Positions 32,699 through 44,523 of a stretch of DNA of 64,000 nt are shown in pieces. The position numbers and the translations under genes are program-made. A model generated the notes under the pieces. That model saw nothing but the letters and a program-made list of their open reading frames with translations, did not search any database and was not told where the DNA came from. Each line of letters opens with the position of its first letter. Within the stretch, counting starts at the first letter, position 1. The stretch is from Agarophyton chilense. Lineage: Eukaryota; Rhodophyta; Florideophyceae; Gracilariales; Gracilariaceae. Location of the stretch: NCBI GenBank assembly GCA_030374765.1, contig JARGXX010000105.1, positions 496,001 through 560,000 of the forward strand. The letters run 5' to 3'.

Positions 32699-35600
32699 CT
32701 ATGACTTCCGAGAGGACGCCTTAACACGTTCTTGGTAACGATATTGAACCATTTGACAGAAATCGTAAAACTCTTTTGAGTCAATGTTTGATCTGTCCCT
32801 CTTGCCTCTTCTGAATTGAACGTTAGACACACCGTTCTGCTGGGTGCACAAAATGCTCATGGAAAGTGTGGTGTTCCTAACAGGCGCCTCGCATTTCATC
32901 TTCGTCTCCCCGCCTCGTTTCATGAGAACCTCGCAATCCATCGCCATGAGAGTCCTTCCAAGTTCGACCATACACTGCTTCGGAGCAAGTTCGGAGTCAA
33001 AGCTCGTCATGACAGAACTTCGTCGACGATTAAACATTCCTAGAGTGAACAAGCCCCTCGTTGCGTGTTCATCTCTAGACGGCGATTTGCGATGACCTTT
33101 GCTGCTGATGGGGGCGTCTGACGTGCCAGACTTTGAAGCTGCATTTGAATCAGAGTCCCTTGACAACGTGGAACGATAATCGATGCCTTTCTCCGGGGTA
33201 TGTGTCGAATTCTTCCGTCGCGCCTTTCCACCTTTGTCTGTGTTCCAACGCTGGGGTGCACGACCACCTCGCTTGATGGCTGCGTCTGTGTCCTGCCGGA
33301 CTCTTGCTTCCACGTCTGGGTCAATAACACTTGAGCTAGCATCACTACTCCGAGGAAGCTCTTGCAAGGTTGACGGAGGTGGATGTCTGAATGGATCTCT
33401 CAACGTTGATCCGGTTACAACCATCCTGCCCTCGGGCTGCTTTGGGACATTCACCGTCTGTCCATGAGTACTTGACGAAGGAGGCGCCTCTAAATCTGGG
33501 AAAGAAACCTTCTCTGCCCCTGAGGTTGTCATCGACTTCTGGTTAACTTTCGAAGACTGACTATCCGGTGATGTGATTTCACCAACTTCGTCAACCGTTT
33601 GGACGACGTTCGCTTCTTCATCCTCGGAGCGAGGAAAAGCCGGAGGCGGTGGTGGAGGAAGCGGGGCTTTTCTTGCTGTCCGGGCACCAGCACCTAAATC
33701 TGGATTCCGCTGCAGCGGTGGCGGTGGTGGTGGCGGAGGAGGTGACGTCACCGATATTTTCGGTTTAGACGATGGTGGTGGAGGTGGGGGTGGGGGTTGT
33801 GGTGGGGCAGACGAAGAGATTGCCGTTGCTGAGTCCTTGAACGTTACTACTTGAGGGTCTCGGGCAGCGGGCGCCCGACTAACTACGGCAGTGGTAAAGG
33901 ATACACTGGCTTTAGTTTCCCCAACTTCTGAGTCTACTGGCAAATCGAACCCAACCACACGAGTTCGATTAGTTCCAAATCCATCAATCTCCGTTAAGTC
34001 ATTAGGAACTGCAGAGACATCTGCTACATCCCCCTCGGCTTCCCCAGCTTCATCTTCAACTTCACTGACGTAATCTTCGATTTGCTTTGGTTCAAGCTTT
34101 TGCAAAAGAGATTGAATCCCGACGATGTCGTCTTCGGACAACGGCGATGTTTCCTCATCGTCCAACAGGGCTTCGCCGCCTTTTGCATGAGTGGCACTTG
34201 CTCGACGATTATCCCAGAAATCAAGAAGCCGGCTGAACGCCTGAAGTTCATGCTCTTTCACTTGCGGGTCTTCATCTTCAGAATCACTGTCTTCGTTCAG
34301 ATTTTGAGTAAGTATGATTCCCCAAGCTCCCGTCACAGCCTTCGCACGATTGAAAAATGTACTCCGAGATCTTCCTGGCCCGCCGCCAACGGACACATCC
34401 ACACTGTCTGCAGATGGAAGCGAGTTATTCTTGTGGGAAGAGAAGCTGGGAGACGAAGTGATTCCGATGCTGTTCCCAAGCTTGAATATTCTGCGGTATC
34501 TGGCCACCGCGGCAGCGAGCCGCTCTTTCATCGGAACTTCAGGTTCGCCTTCGAGTGCAGCCAAAAGGGGAACACTTGTTTGCCCTCCCTCGTGCCCATT
34601 TCGTTCACCAACATCCCCATTGCTAGGCGTCGGCATCACATCAGGCTCAGAGTCCGCTCCAACCATGGCCTCAGTTCTTTCGAGTGATGACCCATCTTTT
34701 GCCGTTGAAACCTTATCGGCGGCCTCGATCGCTCTCTGTCCCGCGCTTTCGTTTTGATTGGAAACAACAGGGCTGACATCGACTTCCTGGTTCAGTAAAT
34801 CTTTCAGAAACACTTCTCGCTGGTCGTTGTCAGGACTAGCACCAGAGTTCGCATTTCCTGTGATGGTCGAGCACCGTTGAGGTACCAATGTTTCTGATCG
34901 GTCGTCGTGGCGCGGAGTACGAGAATTCGAGGACTCATGTCTCGAGGAAGATGTACTTATGGACCGTCCTGAAGAAGATCTAAAGCTGGAGTCCGGAAAC
35001 GGCGTAGGAGAGTCCGACTCATTTGCAAGTTTGTTATACATTCTCCGGCGCTGTTCCACGATAGAAAGTGGTTTTTCAGCCTCTTCTATCTTAGGGTCAG
35101 TAGCCGGCTTTTCGACGGGAGGGGGAGGGGCCACCGCAGCAGACTTGAGAGGCTTTTGTTCGACATGATTGGACTGCGTACTGGTTTTAGACTCATCTTT
35201 CTTCTCCGACCCTCTAAATCTCATCCAGGATGAGTCGCCATCGGCCAGCGTCGACGGAGTTGTAACGTGTGCAATAGACGATTGATATGATGGCGGCGGT
35301 GCGATAAGAACAGTATTCCATCGCGGTCTTGTTTGCAGAACGGGAGAATGCCTCGACGTTTCTGAAAGCCTTTCCTTAGCATTTGACACATCCACTTCTT
35401 GTTTACTCGCAGGCATGTCAGAAGAGATCTTTAAACTCTCATCTGCTGCCTTCGGTGGCAGAACCGTATCACTCGGCCCATTCTGAGAGACAGGAGGCGT
35501 CGCTTTTTCCATATTGGGCTGAATACCAGAGCTCTCAGTGTGGGTAGAACTCATCGGCGGCAGGAATACAGGGCGGATGCTGGAGGGCACGGCTTGCGTC

Positions 35601-37375
35601 CCAAACTGTGTTGCCTGGGTCGATTGTGGCACGACATTGCCCATTAAATTGTTCGTCTTGGCCTCCGCTATCACGGCATTACTCCCAGGTACGTTGGGAG
35701 TAGGAATAGCGTCCAGCGGGGCTGGGAAAGGCGGTGGCGGTGGGGCGGCTGAAGGGTTGGCCTCATTTGACGATAAAGCCACCGGATGAGTACGCCCTGG
35801 CTCAGGGGTTGTGACACTGTTGCTTTCAAAAGACGCATAACCAGGCCCCAGAGCTCCAGGAGCCCGTGCAGCGGCAGGCAAGATAGTTCTATGGGCTGGG
35901 GGCGAGTGTGGATGATACATGTGTGGCTGCGGTCGCGGTGGCTCCTGCACAACATGACGAAGGGGAACCGAGCTCGGTGGCGAAATGGTACGATGTGAAA
36001 CGGGAGCATCTGATAAAAGTGGGGGTGGTGCAGGGGCGACTTCAGGCACTGGTGGGCGGGGCACTTGAACTGCGCTGTAGGGTGGAGGAGGAGGCACTCT
36101 TGGCGGCAATGGAGGAATTGCTTGCGGAGCCGGCCTTTGTGTCACACGCACAGGGGGCACAAGCGGGGGTCGCTGCGAGGATGAAGAAACGTGTTGATTA
36201 GACTCAACAGATTGCGAAGGGACAGGAGCGGCATCCACAGGGTTCGGCACGGTGTCAGAGGTACTGCCTGATACATTTCCAACATCGGACTTGTCAGACT
36301 TCCTTCGAGGTTGAAGCTCACGAGAGCGCGGCCCCTGATCAGTACTCTTACTGCGACTGTGGCCGCGTCTACGTCTGCGACTGACGGGAGGGCTTGCAGC
36401 AGCTCTAGACTGTGCGTCGTCACCTTGATAGTCAACGGCGAACCAGCGATGTCTCTTGACTTCAACAAGCGTGTATCGCCTGTCAGGATCTTTTTGCAGA
36501 AGGCACAGAATGAGATCTCTTGCGTCTTCAGGAAACTTGCGAGGGAACTTGACATCTTCCTTCTGAATCATACGGTATAATACTTTGGTGTTCTCATCGT
36601 AAAATGGTAAAACGCCAGTCAATAGGGCAAAGAGAATTATGCCGCAAGACCAGGCATCAACCTTGGCTCCATTATAACCCTGCTTGTGGTGGGCAATAAT
36701 TTCCGGCGCACAATAATTTGGGCTACCACACTGTGTATGAAGAAGTTCCTCAGTTGTGCTAGCGCCCTTCATGGCTGACAAGCCGAAATCGGTGATCTTG
36801 AGTTCACCAGTGGTTTCATCAATAAGAAGGTTCTCCGGTTTGAGATCCCTGTGACACACGCCGCGTCTATGACAGTATTCGATGCCGTCAACGAGCTGCT
36901 GAAAATATCGGCGTGCGATCTTCTCCGGCAATTTGCCTTCCTTGAGAATCTTGGTGAACAACTCACCACCAGTAACGAGATCCATGACGATGTAGAGCTT
37001 AGTGTGGCTGGTGAGAACCTGACGTAGATTAACAATGTTGCGATGCTTGAGCGCTTTCATGATGGCGATTTCACGGCGCACATTCATAGTCATTTCCTGA
37101 GCTTTGATGTCGCTCTTGTCCATAATCTTGACGGCGACCTGTTCTCCCGTTTCTTCATGGACGCCGAGTTTGACCCTTTTGGGCGGTGGGGGAGGAAGAG
37201 GCGTGATTGGTTAGCAGGACTGATCAGTAAACGGGCTGTGATTGAAAGGAGGCACGCGGGCGTGCGCGAGGGCTGGGAAAGGGACGGGGGACATTGGAAG
37301 ATGTGCAACTTACTTGCCAAAGGCACCCTCGCCGAGGGTCTCGAAGAGAAGATATTTTCCGACGCGGCTTGCCAT
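32699..37375 (-). CDS. SNF1/CIPK-like Ser/Thr kinase with giant proline-rich linker and KA1-like C-terminus
   Basis: 1512 residues in two exons: 37314-37375 (MASRVGKYLLFETLGEGAFG) and 32699-37175; intron gtaagt..aaaag, 138 bases, restores GEGAFGKVKLG. Kinase domain about 7-265: VAVK lysine 37, HRDLKPEN with catalytic Asp 131, DFGLSAMKG with Asp 150, APE at about 177-179. The activation segment and the CIPK-style region IVMDLVTGGELF place it in the CAMK/SNF1-related group. Residues about 270-1410 are low complexity: Ser/Pro/Gln-rich, acidic patches, and two FH1-like polyproline tracts (eight and nine consecutive Pro). The last ~95 residues (VELGRTLMAMDCEVLMKRGG.., VQFRRGKRD, FYDFCQMV) look like a KA1 membrane/phospholipid-binding domain. 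No CIPK NAF motif was found. Upstream sequence is GC-rich with G-runs. Confidence 0.93.
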
Positions 37376-39665
37376 GGCTGAAGAAGGTAGCGCCGTAGGC
37401 GCCCGGAAGAGCGAAAGAAGCTGAAGAAAGTAACAGCGTAAATTACGACTGGAGAGGTGACACTAAAGAAGAAGCGGAAGGCGTGGGGGGGGTGCAGAAG
37501 AAGCTCGGACAAAAGAGGAACGGATAGACAGACGGTAGGCAACAAGAGGCGTGGGAATGACGAAAGTAGAAAAAGAAGACGTTTGAGGGAACGGCAGAAG
37601 CGTTGCGCACGCGACGCATAACGTAGCGGCAACAGCGGGCAACGCCTGGGGTGGCGCGGGTGGAGCGGTTGCCTGTGGGGGGGGGGGGTCGGGGGTGGTT
37701 GGGGGGGGTAGTTGGATTGTGTATTTGGGGTGGGGGGGGGGAGGGCTGGCAAGGCGCGGCGAAGGGCGATACAGTACTCCCGGGGCACGCGCGCACTGCA
37801 CACACGGGGCGGGGCACGCGTGCGGCAAACGCCCCACTCGGGGCGCGCCGTGGGTGGCGGCAGGTAGCGCGGAACTGGTCCGTAGCGCCAGGTGGCGCGT
37901 GCGTATTGGGCAATGAGCCGCAAAAGAGGTCCGGTGCTGTCACGCGGTGGCGTGTCGTTGGCGGTGGCGAATCGCGCGCGCGATGGCGCTTTCCCACGTG
38001 CGACGCCACAGACGCTGAGCGTTCGCGCCCGCTGGCGGTGACCGCCTCGTTGCCACTGTAGCCTCTTACAGTACGTCGCGGCTAGGAAACACATTCCTTT
38101 TGGCGACGCCACCATCGACGACGTTCATTCCGTCTTCGACGCTTTCGCTCGTCTATCATTGTTAGCTCTCGTGCCGACGGCGGCGCTCACCATGTTCTAC
38201 ACCATCTCACCAAGTGCAGGCTCGCCTTCGCACTCGCACTGCAACGCGTTCTGCCTCCATCTGCTGCCCTGCTCAGTCTCATGCTTCCCGGTCATGACGC
38301 GCTGAGGAACTCCCGCTCTCGCGAGCACCACACACCGCCTTGATTGCCTACGGAGCTCCCGACCTGTCTCGCGCCGAGATCGCTGTATCGCTCCACCACA
38401 CACTCGCAGCGCCACGCTTTCACCTACTACGCCGCCCATCCCATTCGTCTCCCATCCAACGCGTGTGTGCTACACGTCACCACTAATACGCAAACCTCCG
38501 CTTATCTTCCTCTCCGCTCAGTATCCTGTCTCATTTGTGGTGCAAACCATAATCAACCCCCCCTCTCACCTGGCAGTAGCGTCTGCATCCCCAGACGACA
38601 AACCACATGGAGTCTGCTTTCTGACTCTATTTCAGCCGTAATATTTAAACTGCTCACCATTTTGTGAGCCCACATTTGTACACGCTCAGATATCATATCC
38701 CCATGTCTGCGTTATTCCTTCTGAGGTGTTCTCGACAGAGAGTCAGCTATTTCGCGTTTGAGCTTTGTTTCTGCCCAGTAATTCGCCTCTCTTTCAAGCG
38801 GCTCCATTCTTGCATCACATCACATTAAGTGTATGTTTTTGTGAACCGCTAGTAGCCCATTTTACCCCTCGTGATCCGTCATTCGTGTCGCCCGTTTATT
38901 AATTACTGCGTCTATGTAGGTTTCTCAGAACATATTCGTCCCACTCGAGTTCGAAACCACATACATCCTTCCACTTGGATTAAGGTTTTACAACAACTTT
39001 CCCGCCCACCCAGCACCGTACTCATTCACAAGCACCTTGCATATCTTGGGGCTGGCGGAATGTCACTCAACCGGTGCCCCTTGCACCCCTTGTAGTTGTG
39101 GGTGGCATCCAGCCCGCGCCCCGTGAGGGTCCTAGTTAAAACGGGGAAGAATGATCTGCGACGATGTACAGCTGTAGCTTTCCCACGTAATCGGTCCCCA
39201 TTATAGACCGATGCTATGTGATGAGTGTAGAGTTTCTAATGTTCAACTAGATTTGGCTCGCAATATGAGATGAAAACAATTCGACTTCAAAACCGGTGCG
39301 ATTCTCCATGACTATGGCATTCCATTGCCGGGCCCCTCCCGTTGAACATCATCCACAGAACCGATTCTTCGCTCAGCCGCCTTCGCCCAAACAGCTGCCG
39401 CCGCAGATTCAAATACATTTTCTTTCACTTGAAGCCCAAGGAAACATTGGGCAACCGGGTGGAGTTCCCATAACTTCCACCATTAATTCTATCAAATCTT
39501 ATTCTTTGCCCGTTTCATACAGACTTTAATACTTGCTCTGTGCTAAGTCATTTGAACATTCGTACCAGCCAGAACTAGTAACCATCGGTGATTGCAATCT
39601 AGCCACTGCACAACGTATTGCGTTATCATCACCCACTACAATGACCACTCCATCTTGATTCACAG
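37376..39665. other. GC-rich kinase upstream region, then sequence without a supported gene
   Basis: 37376-38200 is GC- and CpG-rich. On the plus strand at about 37676-37745 it has repeated G-runs (up to 13 in a row), 300-370 bases upstream of the kinase ATG. A 341-codon minus frame (37090-38115) crosses this DNA but overlaps kinase exon 1 in another frame and is compositional. 38200-39665 has only short frames; 39308-39529 is Pro/Gln-rich and could be an exon of the next locus, but nothing proves it. Confidence 0.4.
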
Positions 39666-40129
39666 CAACAATCAGCTGACAGGAACATCTATTGACGATG
39701 ATGCTGCGCACTTTCTCAGAGACTTTTACAAAGAAGAAAAAGAGCTATTGAGCTGTAATACGAAATTCAATTGCATTCACCGCGAGAACTGCACAAAGAT
39801 GCCAAAAGAAAAAAAGGGTGTGGTGGACCCTGACTATATTTCAAGTGCCTGTCGGAGAGGCTGTGACTCCATCAGAGAACAAAAGGTGGATAGCGCAGTC
39901 TGCCGCAGACAAAATTCATGTTGAGAGCTGCCGTTGCCCATAGATGGACTTGCCGGAGTACAAATCGGAGGGATTGGGCTTGTACGGCGAGAGCCTGTAC
40001 CCTCACTTGCGCTCGGGATGGTTTGCTAACGCAATTAAACGGATCAAGGACAGCATGGAAAGCGCTGGGTACGAGACAAGGAGAGGAGAAACTCTAGCAA
40101 AACGCATCAAGCTGTGTGCTACAGATTAA
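39666..40129 (+). CDS. Possible two-exon hypothetical gene fragment
   Basis: A frame from 39666 (after a possible acceptor, gattcacag) reads TSIDDDAAHFLRDFYKEEK, then a Cys-containing stretch, to REQK at 39885. A gtggat donor and cccatag acceptor (58-base intron, phase 0) would join it to 39944-40129, which reads MDLPEYKSEGLGLYGES and ends KRIKLCATD. Composition looks protein-like on both sides. No family recognised, no start exon identified, and each half could be chance. It lies at the border between the gene island and the transposon block. Confidence 0.25.
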
Positions 40130-40962
40130 GGAGAAATCTGGTCTGTTATTTTGCATAAGTCGTCAAATTGGCTTTGATGGTGGGATGAGGTAACAGTGAT
40201 ATTGTCACTCAGTAGTTTACGTTATCTTCGGTCGAGTTCGAAAACGTTGCAACGAACGACTGGGATCGTGGATACATGTAGATGCGGTACTGCGGAGGTC
40301 CGACAGGTTTTCTTATTTCGAATTCGATTGGTTCAGTCAGCGAAATTTATATACTGTATTGTGGGCGCCATCTTTGGATGTGACGCTGTGGGCCAAACAT
40401 TACAGCAAACTTCGGCGGAAATAAGCCTTTCCGTTACAGAATGGCCCAGATAGATGATTGAGATATAATTATTCCGATATAAACTTCTACTCCTTGATCT
40501 TTTTAAACAAATGCAACCAAAAACTTATGTCACTAGTCACTATATGTAAGAGGGTAGGTGCGCCTCCCGTATGAGCCAAAATGAAGCAACGGACAGCGGC
40601 ACCTTTGATTTCAAATACGCTTGAATCCTTGAGCGGTCGAACATATCCGGAGTATTACGTCACCATTTTTAATCATCGTACTGTAGTTGTTGTGTGTACT
40701 TATACGCTGACTCTCAGACTAAGGGGAGTCCCTGTCGTCTGAAGAAGTTTTTTGGAGTACTGGTCTTTGTTTAAAAGAAAGTTTATAAGTCTTGACCACT
40801 ATCTTGTATTTTACATTGTATACGTTTAGACCACTCTCTTTATTTGTTAACATCGCTTCGAGTGAGGCATCAGGAATAATTGCCAAGGCGAGAAGGCAAA
40901 CATGAAGGAACGAGGGCCCTGAATCTGAAAATCGTTCAGTGCAAAGTCCAGGAGACCAGTAA
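40130..40962. other. Region upstream of element A
   Basis: No supported gene. The 5' LTR of element A should lie here (before gag at about 40963), but its partner LTR is not in the window, so its ends cannot be set by comparison. Confidence 0.35.
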
Positions 40963-41890
40963 AAACGTGTGGAAGAGTTAATTCGAAAACTGGAACACCA
41001 GGAGGAGACAATTGCAGAGCTGAGCGCAGTAGCGCAGATTAACCGCCAAACTCAGCAAAACTCTTCTGCTTTCAGCTTCGGATCTGTCTGCCCGCCCAGT
41101 ATTTCGTTCTTTTCGGGGTAGAGGGACAGTTGTACCTCCGCTAAAGTCAAGAGTTTTATCTACAATGTCCAGAACGCAAGCGTTTTCTCTGACTTCGATG
41201 AAGATAGAATGCTTGCGGTATCCGAGTTCTATTACACGGACTCAGCCATTTCGTGGTTGGAAAGGATCTAGAACGAAGACAACAAACCTCAGACGCTAGA
41301 TGAACTCCGTGACGCTATGAAAAGAGACTTCTTACCCCCGAATGAGACTGCAACGGCCAAAATCGAGCTCACGGAAATCAAGATGAAGGTTGTTATGGAT
41401 GAACATGTTAAAAGATTCAAGAAGCTGATCGAAATTACCGGCACACCTCTGAAAGAGGCATACGTGTAATTCTTCATGAGTGTGCCATCGGCGTACAAGG
41501 AGGAGTTCCACAAGAGATTTCCACACGGAGAACCAAGTGCGGACACTGTAATTTCAGACGTTCCCAAGTTCCTTCGCGATGTGGCCACCGCTAAACACCG
41601 GAGTGCAGCAGAGAAGTCTAAATCCAGTGCGAAGCAGGCAGATGGGAAAACAAGCAAGGGCTATGGAGAGTAAGGAGGTTCAAGCAGAACCGCCCATTGG
41701 AAGGTTAAGGACAAGAAATCCACAAAAGACCACTCCCTTCGGAGTTGGAAACCTGCACAGCCTGGATAGAAGCCTTTGTATTTGAAGACTGGGCGCTGCA
41801 TAGATTGCGGCCGCAAAGGATGGAAGGACCGGGGCCACCCTTGCTGTCAGAAGAGAGCTGGCCAAAAGCTTTCTGATGACCCAAAACACT
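40963..41890 (+). pseudogene. Element A gag remnant
   Basis: One frame with several stops. It has a coiled N-terminal part (ELIRKLEHQEETIAEL), a retrotransposon capsid-like stretch (MLAVSEFYYTDSAISWLERI, TLDELRDAMKRDFLPP, VKRFKKLIEITG) and a degenerate zinc-knuckle-like end, CIDCGRKGWKDRGHPC at about 41790. Typical order for Ty3/gypsy gag. Confidence 0.75.
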
Positions 41891-41981
41891 AGTTTCGCCG
41901 CTCCCCGAAGCGGTGAAATGGAGCGGTTATAAGTAATTTCTGCTCAAACTATCGTCCTTGGAGGCAGGGGTTGATAGTTAG

Positions 41982-43485
41982 GTGAAGTATGAGGGACTGC
42001 TGAATGGCAAGACGGTCAACATCTTTGTCGATTCTGGAGCCTCTCATGTTTTCACGTCGAGGAAGACTGCGCAGTCCTGTGGACTGTCATTAAGGGAGGA
42101 TGCATTTGACCTGGAGATAGGCGATATTTCTATCGTCGAGCTGTTTGGTAAGGCGAACGGGACCCTTGATATTCAAGGTCTTTCACGAGAGAAAGAGCTG
42201 TTCATCATTCCTGACAGTAATGATGAGCACGATATGAGATTCATAGTCGGTCGACGATGGCATCGTGCATTCAACCCGGCTATCGACTGGAAGACCAACT
42301 GTATTCATGTGGTACGCGAGAATGGATCCAGATGGACCATCTACCCTAAGGAGTACAGTAGATCTGATACTGTGCAGTTCAAATTCTTTTCTTTGAAGGG
42401 AATGACAAAACTCCTCCGGAAGAAACAGTTCGAGCTGTACGCGGTACGTGTGCGGCCGAGTGCGAGCAGCGCGGTGGTCAAGGAACAGTTTCAAGACTTT
42501 GTCGATGAATTCATTGAAATATTTGTGGACGGGTTACCGAACAAGCTACCACCCCCGACGAAACGTAGACTTAGAGGTAAAGCTGAGGTCGGACGAACCT
42601 CCGCCAGTGCGCCCAGTTATAAGGTTGTCGACCGAAGAGCTTCAGAAACTGAAGAAGCTATTGCAGTCGCTACTTCAAAAGGGCCTTATACGACCATCTT
42701 CATCCCCTAACGGAGCTCCAGTGTTCTTTATTCAGAAGAAAGAAGGGTCGCTCAGAATGGTATGCGACTATCGTGCGTTAAACAAGATAACCATACCAGA
42801 CTTGAATCCTCTACCTCTCATCAATGAAGCTCTAGATCAAATCGCGGGTGCCAAGATCTTTTCAAAGATAGACTTGATTGGAGCGTACCATCAAATGTGG
42901 GTAAAGGAGGAAGACTGTGCCAAAACAGCCATTCGGACCCGGTTTGGGTCATTCGAGTGGAGGTTACTTTGCTTCGGGCTCACGAACGCACCGGCTGGGA
43001 TCACAATACTTATGTCCACTATCATTCGGGATCTAAATGGGGAATGTCTATTACTTTTTTTGGACGATGTACTGGTGTACTGAAAGTCTATTGAAGAGCA
43101 CCGAGAGCATTTAAGACGCCTTTTCCAAGTACTGTGCATAAGCGAACTCTTCATGAAGAGCAGCAAGTGCTCTATCGGGGTCGACGAAGTGAACTTCTTG
43201 GGGTGCCTTGTCTCCAAGAATGGAGTTTCTATGCAACGTCCCCTAATGGATGCTAAGCTTGAGTGGCCGACGCCACAGAGCATCAAGGATATTCAGGGCT
43301 TCATAGGCTTGGCCAACTTCTATCGTCGCTTTATCAAGGGATTTGCAGGCATTGTTAGACAAATGCAAGATCTGGTGCGAGAGAAGTCTTTCGTTTGAGA
43401 AGAGGAGCAGGAAAATACCTTCTCTGCTTTTAAGACCTGGTTTACTTTCGCTCCGGCGCTTGTGCATGCCAGAGCCAATGAGACA
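41982..43485 (+). pseudogene. Element A protease and reverse transcriptase remnant
   Basis: Retropepsin site FVDSGASHVFTS near 42025, then a frameshift at about 42575 into the RT frame. RT blocks: GAPVFFIQKKEGSLRMVCDY, KIFSKIDLIGAYHQM, CFGLTNAPAG and the catalytic LLFLDDVLVY, immediately followed by a TGA (43081). It continues as GCLVSKNGVSM, FIGLANFYRRFIKGF to APALVHARANE, where element B interrupts it. Confidence 0.88.
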
Positions 43486-44373
43486 TGAAGTGCAATGCCC
43501 TTCAAGGGGGTTTCTTCCCAGGACTTAGAGATTTCGCTCGCTTGAGGACTAGCTTGGTCTATGACAAGCTACACCGCTATTGCGTGCCGACGGCCGGTTA
43601 GGACCGGAGGTGCACACTGGTGGAACACGTGGACTGTACGGATGCCGACGCTCGAGTGCGAGGCGTGCCACACGTGGCCCGGATTCTACCTAATGGTTAG
43701 TATTATTTAGTAATTTTCAGTATTTATTTAGCTACGCTATCGCTATTTAGTGTCTATTTTTCGGGCGCGCGCCCACTGTCAAGGGCCTCGCCCTACACTA
43801 CTTAGGAGGTTGAACACTGCTCCCCAGTAAACACCCTCTTGGGAGATCCCAAGGAGGGAGTCTTGGCTCTGAACTCTTCGCCTTCGGCGCGTCTTCACCG
43901 AATACTGCGTGAGCGCCCGTCGCACGTTAGTTCATCCACCCCTCTGTCGACCAGAGTGCTACCACCACCGTGGGTTCAAATTTAATCGCCGACACTTGTC
44001 GTAGTCTCGCCCCTGTATAGGGTTTCGCCCCAGTTTTCCTCTTGTTCTTTTTTTTGGCTCTCGTGAGTGGTCGCCCCACTCACCTCGCTCGTCCACCTCA
44101 TACGAGTGTCTCCTCGCTCCTTTTTCGACAATCGCCGTGGTACCGCTCCGCCTAGGATTGGTCACACCCCGTACTGTGCCGTGCTCACCTAAACACTCTA
44201 GGTATATCCCGCCGGATTGGCCTCGGTCTTACACCCGACTCCGTCGTGTCTTTCGAGAGTAGCTCTGTTCCTGTGCTCCGCTGGGACGCGTATCCTCCGT
44301 CTGAGGCGTGTGTCTCAAGAGAGGAAGATCCCGAACACCTTCGTGGTGTCTCCGCTCCAAGCGTTGTCCCACA
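43486..44373 (+). repeat. Element B 5' LTR
   Basis: Begins TGAAGTGCAATG. It matches the 3' LTR to 44350 (865 bases); the likely true end is ACA at 44373, giving TG..CA ends and a PBS three bases later. The extra 23 bases are missing from the 3' copy. Confidence 0.85.
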
Positions 44374-44376
44374 AAC

Positions 44377-44391
44377 TGGTCTCCCGACTTA
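44377..44391 (+). other. Element B primer-binding site
   Basis: TGGTCTCCCGACTTA directly after the 5' LTR, with the TGG expected opposite the tRNA CCA end. The same sequence with one change (TGGGCTCCCGACTTA) follows the presumed 5' LTR of element C at 59933. I do not identify the tRNA. Confidence 0.6.
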
Positions 44392-44523
44392 AAAGATTGA
44401 GTCGGGCACACTCAGTCACGATTAATCGAAAAGAGGACTCACAAATTGAGGTTGATCTCAGTTGCCCTCTTTGAGGAAGTTTCTTGGCCCCACTAGTCGA
44501 TCGGGTTTGGATACTCACGTGTA

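Noticed and set aside
33573-33854. Glycine-run frame on the plus strand
   Set aside because: It is the reverse of the polyproline tracts of the kinase, not a gene.
37090-38115. 341-codon ATG-led minus frame upstream of the kinase
   Set aside because: Overlaps kinase exon 1 in a different frame, is built from GC-rich low-complexity sequence with Pro/Arg runs, and has no domain. A compositional artefact.
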